Below, piece after piece: positions 1 through 6,349 of a stretch of 6,947 nucleotides of DNA. The stretch spans positions 1 through 6,947 of the forward strand of contig JABFWJ010000438.1 in assembly GCA_013362295.1 (NCBI GenBank). Direction: 5' to 3'. The position numbers were made by a program, and so were the translations under genes. The notes under the pieces were generated by a model, which made no database searches, was not told the DNA's origin, and saw nothing but the letters and a program-made list of their open reading frames with translations. Source of the DNA: Thermoleophilia bacterium (lineage in GTDB: Bacteria; Actinomycetota; Thermoleophilia; Gaiellales; Gaiellaceae). The number at the start of each line of letters is the position of its first letter. The stretch's first letter is position 1.

Positions 1-1
1 C

Positions 2-682
2 GCCATGCCGGACGATCGGTGCGAGGTGATCCTGTACACACAGGAGCACGACGCCACGTTCTGGTCGCTCGGGACGGCAGGCGCCCGCCGCGTCGTCGAC
101 CTGTGGGCGACGCGATCGGCCGAGCTCGGGTCCCGGTCCGACGTCGAGTACGTGCTCGTGTTCGAGAACCGCGGCTCGGAGGTCGGCGCGACGATCGCGC
201 ACCCGCACGGTCAGATCTATGCGTTCGGATTCGTCCCCGAGCTGCCGCGACGCGAGCTGCTGCGCGGCGATCAGCTCGGCGACGCCGGGACGAGGCTGGT
301 TGCCGAGGCACCCGGCTGGCGCGCGTGGGTCCCCGAGGCGACGTCGTTCCCCTATGCGCTGCGCCTCGTCCCGGACGAGCACGTGCCCGACCTGCCGTCG
401 CTCGACGCGGCGGGGCGCGACGGCCTGGCAGAGTTGCTCGTCGACGTGCTCGGTCGGCTCGACCGCCTCTTCGACGCCGAGACGCCGTACATGCTCTGGA
501 TCCATCAGCGCCCGTTCGACGGCCGCGAGTGGCCGGGCGCGCGCCTGCACGTCGAGATCGTCACGCCGTGGCGCGCGGCGGGAGTCTCGCGGTACGTCGC
601 AGCAGGCGAGCTCGGCTCCGGCGTCTTCTTCAACCCGGTCGACCCGGAGGCAGCAGCGCAGGCGCTGCGCGAGGCGAACTGA
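2..682 (+). CDS. galT: Galactose-1-phosphate uridylyltransferase, 5'-truncated by window edge
   Basis: GalT transfers UMP between UDP-glucose and galactose-1-phosphate in the cytoplasmic Leloir pathway. The visible 226 residues read in frame from base 2; the ATG at 5 is an internal codon, because the text just after it (DRCEVILYTQEHDATFWSL) matches the middle of GalT proteins, not their N-terminus. The active-site His-Pro-His motif followed by GQ is at 200-214; the second His (206-208) is the expected uridylylated nucleophile. The C-terminal half has the family block LHVEI (547-561) and a typical end with GSGVFFNPVDPE. GalT proteins are about 330-350 residues, so roughly 110-120 residues, including the usual zinc-binding CxxC, lie left of the window. 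The TGA stop (680-682) overlaps the proposed lacZ start, so the two genes are probably co-transcribed. The assignment is secure. Confidence 0.95.
   Translation, partial: AMPDDRCEVILYTQEHDATFWSLGTAGARRVVDLWATRSAELGSRSDVEYVLVFENRGSEVGATIAHPHGQIYAFGFVPELPRRELLRGDQLGDAGTRLVAEAPGWRAWVPEATSFPYALRLVPDEHVPDLPSLDAAGRDGLAELLVDVLGRLDRLFDAETPYMLWIHQRPFDGREWPGARLHVEIVTPWRAAGVSRYVAAGELGSGVFFNPVDPEAAAQALREAN
671..681 (+). promoter_or_regulatory. Possible ribosome binding site and CTG start of lacZ inside the galT end
   Basis: GAGG at 671-674 lies 4 nt before a CTG at 679-681, which overlaps the galT stop as CTGA. No ATG, GTG or TTG occurs in the lacZ frame between an in-frame GTG at 568 (deep inside galT) and a Met near residue 78 of the conserved sugar-binding domain. 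The CTG is therefore the best-placed start, and the overlap would suit translational coupling. The spacing is short and CTG starts are rare. Other CTG codons at 694 and 697 lack a nearby Shine-Dalgarno sequence. Confidence 0.4.
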
Positions 683-3456
683 ACGTCGATTCGCTGCTGT
701 ACGTCGGCGGACGTGCGTCGTGGCGCTCGCCCGAGCTGGCGAGCCTGAACCGCCTGCCGCCGACCGCGACGCTGCGCCGCGACCCGACGCGCGTCCGCGG
801 CCTCGACGGGCAGTGGTTGTTCCGGCTCACGCCGCGTCCCGAGGACGCCGCCCGCGCGCTCGCGCGCACCACGGGCTGGTCCGAGGTCGAGGTGCCCGGC
901 CTCTGGACGATGCAGGGCTTCAGCACGCCGCGGTACACGAACGTCGTCATGCCGTTCGACGACCCGCCGCCCGACGTTCCCGAGGAGAACGAGACCGGCA
1001 TCTACTGGAGGACGTTCACCGTGCCGCGCGGTTGGCGTTCGCGCCCGGTGGTGCTCGAGTTCGGCGGCTCGGAGGGCATGCTCTGCGTCCTCGTCAACGG
1101 CGAGCCGGTCGGGCTCGCGAAGGACGCACGCACGCCGGCCGCCTTCGACATCAGCGACCTCGTCGACCACCGCGCGACGAACGAGGTGGCCGCCGTCGTC
1201 GTCCGCTGGTCGGACGCGAGCTTCGTCGAGGACCAGGACCAGTGGTGGCACGCAGGACTGCCGCGGTCGATCCGACTCGTGTCGCCGTCGGTGAGTGACG
1301 TCGACTGGCGCGGCGCCGCGAACGGTGAGTTCGAGGTCGACGCGAACGTCGAAGGCGAAGCCCGCCTGCGCGACGCGGCGGGACGCGTCGTCGCGCGGAC
1401 GCCAGTGGGCGGTGGAGGGCGCGTGCGCAATCCGCAGCTGTGGTCGGCGGAGACGCCGTCGCTCTACACGCTCGAGGTCGAGGCCGACGGCGAGACGGTG
1501 TCGTGCGAGGTGGGCTTCCGCAGCGTCGAGATCCGCGAACGGCAACTGCTCGTGAACGGCAAGCCGGTGCTGATCGCCGGCGTAAACCGCCACGAGCACG
1601 ACGACCTGCGGGGCCGCGCCGTCACGCGCGCATCGATGGAGACCGACGCGCGGACGATGAAGCGGTTCAACGTGAACGCTGGGCGCACGTCGCAGTACCC
1701 CGACGACCCGTACTGGCTCGAGCTCTGCGACCGCTACGGCCTGTATGTCGTCGACGAGGCGAACATCGAATCGCATGCGTACTACGACGATCTCTGCCAC
1801 GACCCGGCGTACCGCGCGCAGTGGGTCGAGCGCGTCGCCAACATGGTCGAGCGCGACAAGAACCACCCGAGCGTGATCTTCTGGTCGCTCGGCAACGAGA
1901 GCGGCTACGGGCCCAACCACGACGCTGCGGCCGGCTGGGTGCGTGCGCGCGACCCGACACGGCCCCTCCATTACGAAGGGGCGATTGCGCTCGACTGGAC
2001 AGGTGGGCGCACGGCGACCGACGTCGTGTGCCCCATGTACGCCGACGTCGAGTCGATCGAACACTGGGCGGAGACGAAGACGGACGATCCGCGGCCGTTG
2101 ATCCTCTGCGAGTACTCGCACGCGATGGGGAACTCGAACGGCGGCCTGTCCGACTACTGGTCGGCGTTCCGCCGCCACGACGCACTGCAGGGCGGCTACG
2201 TCTGGGAGTGGGTCGACCACGGGATCCGCGCCGAAGCGGACGGCGTCGAGTACTGGGTCTACGGCGGCGACTTCGGCGAGCGGCCGCACGACGGCAACTT
2301 CTGCGCGGACGGCATGGTCTGGCCGGACCGCACGCCGCACCCCGCGCTGCACGAGCTCAAGTTCCTCGCCCAGCCGGTCGAGGTCGAGGCGCGCGCGGGC
2401 GGGCAGTTCCGCATCCACAACCGCCAGCACTTCGCGGCGCTCGACCGCTACCGCGGCGAGTGGACACTCGAGGCGGACGGCCGGCGCGTGGCCGCGGGCC
2501 GCCTGCCTCCGATGCGCGTCGCGCCGGGCGGATCGCTCGTCGTGACGCTCGACCTGCCGGCCGGCGACGGCGAGCGCTTCGTGACGTTTCGCTTCTTCCT
2601 GCGAGCCGCGACGGAATGGGCGGACGCCGGGCACGAGGTCGCGGTGCAGCAGCTGCCGCTTCCGAGCCGCGGGCGCCGGGTCGGCGGCTCTGCGCAGCGG
2701 CTCGACCTCGGAGACGGTGTCCTGCCCGGGCTGGTGCTCGACGGCCCCCGCCTGCAGCTCTGGCGCGCGCCGACCGACAACGACGGCCTGCCGCTCGTCG
2801 AGACCCGCGCTGCCGGGCCGCTCGAGCACTGGCGCGAGCTCGGGCTCGACCGGCTCGAGCTGGAGCTCGTGTCGTCGAGCCGGGGTGAGCTCGTGCACCG
2901 TGCGCGCGGAGTCGCGACGCACACGCATCGGTATCGCCGGCTCTCCTCCGGGGAGATTCTCGTCGAGAACGTCGTCGAGCTCGCGCGAGGCGTCCGCGAC
3001 GTGCCTCGGGTCGGCGTCCTCCTCACCCTGCGTCCCGGTCTGGAGCACCTCGAGTGGTACGGGCCCGGGCCGTGGGAGGCGTACGCAGACCGGCTCGCGT
3101 CGACCGTCGTCGGGCGCTTCGAGAGCACCGTGGGGGAGCAGTACGTCCCGTACATCAACCCGCAGGAGCACGGCCACCACCCCGGCACGCGTTGGCTGCG
3201 GCTCACTGATTCCCGCGGACGCGGGCTCGAGGTGCGCGGCCTGCCGGCGATCGGCTTCGGCGCGAGCCACTTCACGGCGGCCGACCTCACGGCCGCGCGG
3301 CACACGTTCGAGCTCGCGCCGCGGCCGGAGGTCTTCCTCAGCCTCGACCTGGCGCAGCGCGGCCTCGGCACCGCGAGCTGCGGGCCCGACACGGGCAGGC
3401 AGTACCGCCTGCTCGAGGGCCGCTACGAGTTCTCGTTCGCGCTACGCGAGCTTTGA
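679..3456 (+). CDS. lacZ: Beta-galactosidase, glycoside hydrolase family 2 (LacZ type)
   Basis: This enzyme hydrolyses terminal beta-D-galactosides such as lactose by a retaining mechanism. From the CTG at 679 it has 925 residues, against 1023 for E. coli LacZ. Domain order is as in LacZ: N-terminal sugar-binding domain (about 35-205, with LNRLPP, YTNVVMPF and EDQD), immunoglobulin-like domain (about 210-285), TIM barrel (about 285-570), a beta domain, and the C-terminal small-chain domain with WRAPTDND. By alignment to E. coli LacZ, the acid/base Glu is E407 in SLGNESG (codon 1897-1899, E461 equivalent) and the nucleophile is E478 in CEYSHAMGNS (codon 2110-2112, E537 equivalent). The magnesium ligands E416 and H418 correspond to E364 and H366 in DEANIESH. 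The His391 position is Gln here (see findings). It overlaps galT, so released galactose could feed that pathway. There is no signal peptide, so it is predicted cytoplasmic. The start is uncertain, the family is not. Confidence 0.95.
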   Translation: MNVDSLLYVGGRASWRSPELASLNRLPPTATLRRDPTRVRGLDGQWLFRLTPRPEDAARALARTTGWSEVEVPGLWTMQGFSTPRYTNVVMPFDDPPPDVPEENETGIYWRTFTVPRGWRSRPVVLEFGGSEGMLCVLVNGEPVGLAKDARTPAAFDISDLVDHRATNEVAAVVVRWSDASFVEDQDQWWHAGLPRSIRLVSPSVSDVDWRGAANGEFEVDANVEGEARLRDAAGRVVARTPVGGGGRVRNPQLWSAETPSLYTLEVEADGETVSCEVGFRSVEIRERQLLVNGKPVLIAGVNRHEHDDLRGRAVTRASMETDARTMKRFNVNAGRTSQYPDDPYWLELCDRYGLYVVDEANIESHAYYDDLCHDPAYRAQWVERVANMVERDKNHPSVIFWSLGNESGYGPNHDAAAGWVRARDPTRPLHYEGAIALDWTGGRTATDVVCPMYADVESIEHWAETKTDDPRPLILCEYSHAMGNSNGGLSDYWSAFRRHDALQGGYVWEWVDHGIRAEADGVEYWVYGGDFGERPHDGNFCADGMVWPDRTPHPALHELKFLAQPVEVEARAGGQFRIHNRQHFAALDRYRGEWTLEADGRRVAAGRLPPMRVAPGGSLVVTLDLPAGDGERFVTFRFFLRAATEWADAGHEVAVQQLPLPSRGRRVGGSAQRLDLGDGVLPGLVLDGPRLQLWRAPTDNDGLPLVETRAAGPLEHWRELGLDRLELELVSSSRGELVHRARGVATHTHRYRRLSSGEILVENVVELARGVRDVPRVGVLLTLRPGLEHLEWYGPGPWEAYADRLASTVVGRFESTVGEQYVPYINPQEHGHHPGTRWLRLTDSRGRGLEVRGLPAIGFGASHFTAADLTAARHTFELAPRPEVFLSLDLAQRGLGTASCGPDTGRQYRLLEGRYEFSFALREL

Positions 3457-3467
3457 CTGCTCGAATC

Positions 3468-3488
3468 TGGTTGCGCTGCGCGCAATCA
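3468..3488 (+). repeat. Local hairpin of the plus-strand repeat unit
   Basis: TGGTTGCGC (3468-3476) pairs with GCGCAATCA (3480-3488) around the loop TGC. That is nine pairs, one of them G-T (G3470 with T3486). It shares bases 3484-3488 with the longer central inverted repeat, so the two folds are alternatives. Confidence 0.6.
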
Positions 3489-3512
3489 GGTTCGTGCCAC
3501 GCCGACCGAACC

Positions 3513-3533
3513 TGATTCGGCGAGGCCGAACCA
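3513..3533 (-). repeat. Local hairpin of the minus-strand repeat unit
   Basis: On the minus strand TGGTTCGGC (3533-3525) pairs with GCCGAATCA (3521-3513) around the loop CTC (3524-3522). It has nine pairs with a G-T at the same position as in the plus-strand unit. On the plus strand its core reads TTCGGC, GAG, GCCGAA (3516-3530), which is a perfect 6-bp stem. Confidence 0.6.
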
Positions 3534-3557
3534 TCGAGCAGTTCGGTTTCAGCCGCC

Positions 3558-4403
3558 TCAGCGATCGCGCCACGTATAGCGCGGCTCGTACCCGAGCAAC
3601 CGGCGCGCCTTCTCGATCGAGAGCAGCGTGTCGTGCTCGCCGATCTCGCCGCGCAGCTCGACGTCCGGATACACCTCGGCCATCAGCTCCGCGTTCATGC
3701 GGCTCATCACCGTATCGGCCGCCGCGATGATGAACACCTCCGCGCCCTCGATCTCGGCCTCGAGCGCGAGGCGGCAGGCCTGCGCCGCGTCGCGCGCGTC
3801 GACGTAGCCCCAGAGGTTCCAGCGACGCAGCTGTGCGTCGTCCCAGTAGCCGGGGAAGCGTTCGTAGTCGTCCGGCTCCATCACGTTCGAGAACCGCAGC
3901 CCGATGTACGGGATCCCGCTCCAGCGGCTGAACTGCTGCGCCATCGCCTCGCCGACGAGCTTCGACAGTGCGTAGCTGAACTCCGGCAGCGGCGGATGCT
4001 CCTCGTCGATCGGCGCGTAACGCGGCCGCTCGCGCTCGAAGGGCAGGCCGAGGATCGTCTCGCTCGAGGCCCAGACGACGCGGCGCAGGCCGAGGAGCGG
4101 CGCGGCGGCGAAGACGTTGTAGGTGCTGGTCACGTTGACGCGGAACGTGTGCTCGTCCGGCTGCAGCCCGGGCGCCGGGATCGCGGCCAGGTGCACGACC
4201 GACTCGGCGCCCTTGAGCGCGTCGACTGCCTGTCCGTAGTCGGTCAGGTCGGCGACGAGCTGCTCGCACGGCAGGTCCGCGTGGCGGACGAGATCGACGC
4301 TCAGCACCTCGCGGCCGTGCTCGACGAGGTCGCGCACGACGGCACGCCCCGCCTTTCCCGCCCCACCGGTGATGACGATCTTGCCCATTCGAGAGCTGAT
4401 CAT
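3558..4403 (-). CDS. NAD-dependent epimerase/dehydratase family protein (extended SDR)
   Basis: A 281-residue oxidoreductase of the extended short-chain dehydrogenase family, likely acting on a sugar or sugar acid in the cytoplasm. The Rossmann motif TGGAGKAG is at residues 12-19. Asp37 at the end of the second strand (SVDLVR) favours NAD over NADP. VVHLAAIP (69-76) and the NVTSTYNVF segment (90-98) are typical of the family. The catalytic Ser is in ASSE (112-115), and the Tyr/Lys pair is Y144 and K148 in SYALSK. I chose the ATG at 4403 because it overlaps the stop of the upstream reductase as ATGA; an internal ATG at 4388 (MGKIVITGG) is the alternative and starts right at the fold. Neither has a strong Shine-Dalgarno sequence. 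Overall it resembles uronate-dehydrogenase-like and UDP-sugar-epimerase-like proteins, but the substrate cannot be told. It is the last gene of the minus-strand block. Confidence 0.88.
   Translation of the reverse strand: MISSRMGKIVITGGAGKAGRAVVRDLVEHGREVLSVDLVRHADLPCEQLVADLTDYGQAVDALKGAESVVHLAAIPAPGLQPDEHTFRVNVTSTYNVFAAAPLLGLRRVVWASSETILGLPFERERPRYAPIDEEHPPLPEFSYALSKLVGEAMAQQFSRWSGIPYIGLRFSNVMEPDDYERFPGYWDDAQLRRWNLWGYVDARDAAQACRLALEAEIEGAEVFIIAAADTVMSRMNAELMAEVYPDVELRGEIGEHDTLLSIEKARRLLGYEPRYTWRDR
4400..4403 (-). promoter_or_regulatory. ATGA stop/start overlap coupling the reductase and dehydrogenase genes
   Basis: On the minus strand bases 4403-4400 read ATGA. The ATG opens the SDR gene and the TGA closes the aldo-keto reductase gene. 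A 4-base overlap of this kind usually reflects translational coupling and matched expression. Confidence 0.75.
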
Positions 4404-5248
4404 CCCGCTTCGAGCCACCGGAGGTCGCCCGACGTCTGCTCGAGCGTCGCGGCGTTCAGGTGCTCGGCCAGATGCTCCTCGGAACGCGTCCCCACCGCCG
4501 CGAGCACGCGCACGGGTTGCCGCAGGACATAGGCGACGGCGACCGCGGTCGCCGTCGTCCCGCGCTCCTCGGCAAGCTGCTCCGCGCGCCGGCGCCGCTG
4601 CTCGTTGTCCTCGCTGTCCCAGCTCGGGCTGTCGCGCCGTGCGAAGTACCCCGCGGCGAGGCTCGCCCAGGCGATCGGCACGAGTCCGAGCGCCTCGAGC
4701 ACGGCCAGGTCGCCGGTCGACATCCCGAGGGACCCGGGCCACGTCGGCCGCACCATCTCGGCGAGCGAGAAGTGATTGCTGAACGCGACGAAGTGGGACG
4801 CGTCGCTCCCGAGCGCCGAGCTCAGTGCGACGGTTCGGAGGAGGGGCCAGTTCGAGACACCGAAACCCTTGATCGCCCCGCGCCGGACTTGTTCCACCAA
4901 CGCCTCAGCGAACTCACCAACCGGGACGGCGGGGTCGTCGCGGTGCAGCATGAACACGTCGAGTGCGTCGACTCCGACATCGGCGCGGGCCCTGTCGACC
5001 TCGTCGCCGACGAGGGCCGGGCTGCAGTACGGCGGATGGCAGCCCTTCGCGTAGAGCATCATCCTCGCGCCGGTCGAGCGGAGCCACGCCCCGATCGCCC
5101 GTTGGGATTCACCGCCCGCGTAGACGTTGGCGAGATCGAGCGCGCGCCCGCCTCGGTCGTGGAAGCGGTCGAGGAGGCGCGGCGTCTCGTCGTCGTCACG
5201 CAGGTCGGCCGTCCCGAGCAGCATGCGGTCGATGGTCGATTCAGACAT
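4400..5248 (-). CDS. Aldo-keto reductase family oxidoreductase
   Basis: A 282-residue NAD(P)H-dependent carbonyl reductase or sugar dehydrogenase of the aldo-keto reductase superfamily, a cytoplasmic TIM-barrel enzyme. The catalytic tetrad is visible in order: D38 and Y43 in LDLANVY, K68 in LYAKG, and H102 in FMLHRDDP. GFGVSNW (128-134) and the FSNHFSL segment (156-162) are typical cofactor-side barrel elements, and GTRSEEHL (253-260) matches the usual C-terminal phosphate-binding region. The length is slightly short of the common 300-330. The start is the ATG at 5248, followed by MSESTIDRMLLGTADL; no Shine-Dalgarno-like sequence precedes it or the alternative ATG at 5224. It lies 53 nt after the binding-protein stop, with a hairpin between, and its stop overlaps the next gene. 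The context suggests redox conversion of an imported sugar, but the substrate and direction are unknown. Confidence 0.9.
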   Translation of the reverse strand: MSESTIDRMLLGTADLRDDDETPRLLDRFHDRGGRALDLANVYAGGESQRAIGAWLRSTGARMMLYAKGCHPPYCSPALVGDEVDRARADVGVDALDVFMLHRDDPAVPVGEFAEALVEQVRRGAIKGFGVSNWPLLRTVALSSALGSDASHFVAFSNHFSLAEMVRPTWPGSLGMSTGDLAVLEALGLVPIAWASLAAGYFARRDSPSWDSEDNEQRRRRAEQLAEERGTTATAVAVAYVLRQPVRVLAAVGTRSEEHLAEHLNAATLEQTSGDLRWLEAG

Positions 5249-5254
5249 GTCTGA
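5241..5254. promoter_or_regulatory. Perfect 14-bp palindrome over the reductase start codon
   Basis: TCAGACATGTCTGA equals its own reverse complement, and its central ATG is the reductase start on the minus strand. It could be an operator for a dimeric regulator, or chance, since the coding part is only MSE. No second copy was seen in the window. Confidence 0.3.
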
Positions 5255-5263
5255 GGATGTGGC

Positions 5264-5293
5264 GGAGGGTGGAGACGGATGCCTCCACCCTCC
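5264..5293 (-). terminator. Intercistronic hairpin after the binding-protein gene
   Basis: GGAGGGTGGAG (5264-5274) and CTCCACCCTCC (5283-5293) are perfectly complementary, giving an 11-bp GC-rich stem with an 8-nt loop. On the minus strand it begins 8 nt after the binding-protein stop and ends 15 nt before the reductase ATG. No T-run follows. It could be a partial terminator or a 3' stabiliser that keeps binding-protein mRNA in excess over the downstream enzymes, as is common in ABC transporter operons. Confidence 0.65.
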
Positions 5294-5301
5294 ACACCGT
5301 T

Positions 5302-6330
5302 CTAGAAGTGGAACTTGTCGATGTTCTTCGGAGTGAACACGAGCGGCGGGCCGAGCACGACGACCGGCTTGTTGCCGTCGCTGACCTGCACCTTGAACGT
5401 GCCGAGCTTGCCGGCCTTGAACGTCTGGCCGAGCTCGCCGGTCAGCTTGCCGGAGACGACGTTGTGTGCGACGTAGGCGGAGAGGTAGCCGAGATCGCTC
5501 TCGTTCCACAGCCCGAACTTCGTCGTGCAACCTGCCTTCACGTACTTGCGCATGTCATTCGGCAGGCCGAGCCCGGTGAGCTGCACCTTGCCGCACTTGC
5601 CCTCCTGCTGGAGCTCCTGCGCGGCGGCCTGGATCCCGACCGTCGTCGGCGAGATGATGCCGGCGAGGTTCGGATAGGCCTGGAGGAGCGCCTGCGCCTG
5701 CTGCGCCGACACCGTCGGGTCGTCGTTGCCGTAGGCGATCTTCACCAGCTTCATGTTCTTGTAGATGGGCTTCTTCAGCTCCTGCTTCATGAACTTGATC
5801 CACGTGTTCTGGTTCGCGGACGTGGCGTTGGCGGAGAGGATGGCGATCTGGCCCTTGTAGTGCGTCTGGGCTCCCATCCACTTGACCTCGAACGCTCCGA
5901 TCAGCGAGTTCGTCGAGGGCGCGACGAAGATCGTGCGCGCGTCACGCGCGGTGTCTCCGTCGTAGGCGATGATCTTCACGCCCTTCGCGGCTGCGCGCTT
6001 GAGCGCGGGCGCGACCGCGTTGGCATCCGGCGTCGAGATGACCAGAGCGTTGTACCCCTGCCGCGCGGCGGTGTCGATGAACGGAACCTGTGCGGCGCCG
6101 CTGACGGTCGTCGGGCCGTTGTACGTCACCGTGTCGCCGAGCTCCTTCCCGGCTTGTTTGGCGCCGAGTCCGTTCTGCGTGAACACGGGGATTCCGGTCG
6201 CCTTCGGCAGGATGTAGATCTTGTAGCCCGCGTGGGCCTTCGTCGTTCCCGCCGTCCCAAGCGTCGCCATGACGGCAGCTGCAGCAACGACGGCCAAGCC
6301 GATCAGCACCACGAATGTGCGCTTGCGCAT
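5302..6330 (-). CDS. rhaS: Rhamnose-type sugar ABC transporter substrate-binding protein
   Basis: A 342-residue extracytoplasmic sugar-binding protein of the Peripla_BP_4 (ribose/galactose/rhamnose) type. A signal peptide is clear: MRKR, a hydrophobic stretch at about residues 6-24, and a likely cleavage after AHA (34). There is no lipobox Cys, so the mature protein is not predicted to be lipidated. The mature part follows the RhaS-like pattern: YKIYILPKATGIPVFTQ (36-52), ELGDTVTYNGPT (63-74), FIDTAARQGYNALVIS (84-99), the hinge-region ISPTTVGIQAAA (226-237) and LTGLGLPNDMRKYV (251-264). C246 and C268 might form a disulfide. The ATG at 6330 has an AGAAAGG Shine-Dalgarno sequence 10 nt upstream. 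It sits 19 nt after the permease gene, so it belongs to that transporter. L-rhamnose is the best guess; related deoxysugars or AI-2-like ligands are possible, so the symbol is tentative. Confidence 0.9.
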   Translation of the reverse strand: MRKRTFVVLIGLAVVAAAAVMATLGTAGTTKAHAGYKIYILPKATGIPVFTQNGLGAKQAGKELGDTVTYNGPTTVSGAAQVPFIDTAARQGYNALVISTPDANAVAPALKRAAAKGVKIIAYDGDTARDARTIFVAPSTNSLIGAFEVKWMGAQTHYKGQIAILSANATSANQNTWIKFMKQELKKPIYKNMKLVKIAYGNDDPTVSAQQAQALLQAYPNLAGIISPTTVGIQAAAQELQQEGKCGKVQLTGLGLPNDMRKYVKAGCTTKFGLWNESDLGYLSAYVAHNVVSGKLTGELGQTFKAGKLGTFKVQVSDGNKPVVVLGPPLVFTPKNIDKFHF

Positions 6331-6340
6331 GTCTTTCTTG

Positions 6341-6347
6341 CCTTTCT
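6341..6347 (-). promoter_or_regulatory. Ribosome binding site of the substrate-binding protein gene
   Basis: On the minus strand AGAAAGG is followed by a 10-nt spacer and ATG at 6330. It is the clearest Shine-Dalgarno sequence in the window and lies in the short gap after the permease stop, which fits high translation of the binding protein. Confidence 0.7.
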
Positions 6348-6349
6348 GA

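Larger units (their letters stand above)
3456..3542. repeat. Inverted pair of palindromic units (REP/BIME-like) between convergent genes
   Basis: The 101-bp gap between the lacZ stop and the minus-strand dehydrogenase stop is almost filled by an imperfect palindrome. The outer arms ACTGCTCGA (3456-3464) and TCGAGCAGT (3534-3542) are complementary, as are the inner arms AATCAGGTTCG (3484-3494) and CGAACCTGATT (3507-3517). Read from opposite strands, each half is CTGCTCGA, TGGTT, an 11-nt mini-hairpin, then AATCAGGTTCG; the plus copy has three extra bases (3465-3467). The halves are separated by 12 nt (3495-3506). Each unit can form its own 9-bp hairpin with a 3-nt loop. It may act as a bidirectional terminator or transcript stabiliser, or be a mobile REP-type repeat. 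No T-tract follows on either strand, so classical Rho-independent termination is not supported. Confidence 0.6.

Noticed and set aside
19..678. N-terminal extension of the beta-galactosidase frame back to the window start
   Set aside because: The extension overlaps galT in another frame and is Arg/Ala-rich; similarity to LacZ only begins after about 690. A galT-lacZ fusion is also not supported, because the frames differ and galT has its own stop.
505..3303. A very long open frame on the minus strand opposite galT and lacZ (932 codons)
   Set aside because: It mirrors the codon structure of lacZ in GC-rich DNA; its translation is Arg/Ala/Val-rich low-complexity sequence with no recognisable domain, while the plus strand encodes intact catalytic motifs.
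3456..3542. The cloverleaf-like fold as a possible tRNA
   Set aside because: Three arms and 87 nt are suggestive, but there is no 7-bp acceptor stem with CCA-side discriminator, no anticodon arm with a 7-nt loop and no T-loop consensus; two arms have 3-nt loops.
4388..4388. ATG at 4388 as the start of the SDR gene
   Set aside because: It fits the protein fold, but it has no ribosome site, and the ATG at 4403 gives an exact ATGA overlap with the upstream gene. It is kept only as an alternative.
5935..5957. GC-rich alternating purine/pyrimidine stretch with small inverted repeats in the binding-protein gene
   Set aside because: It is short, lies within conserved coding sequence and is expected from GCG/CGC codon bias.
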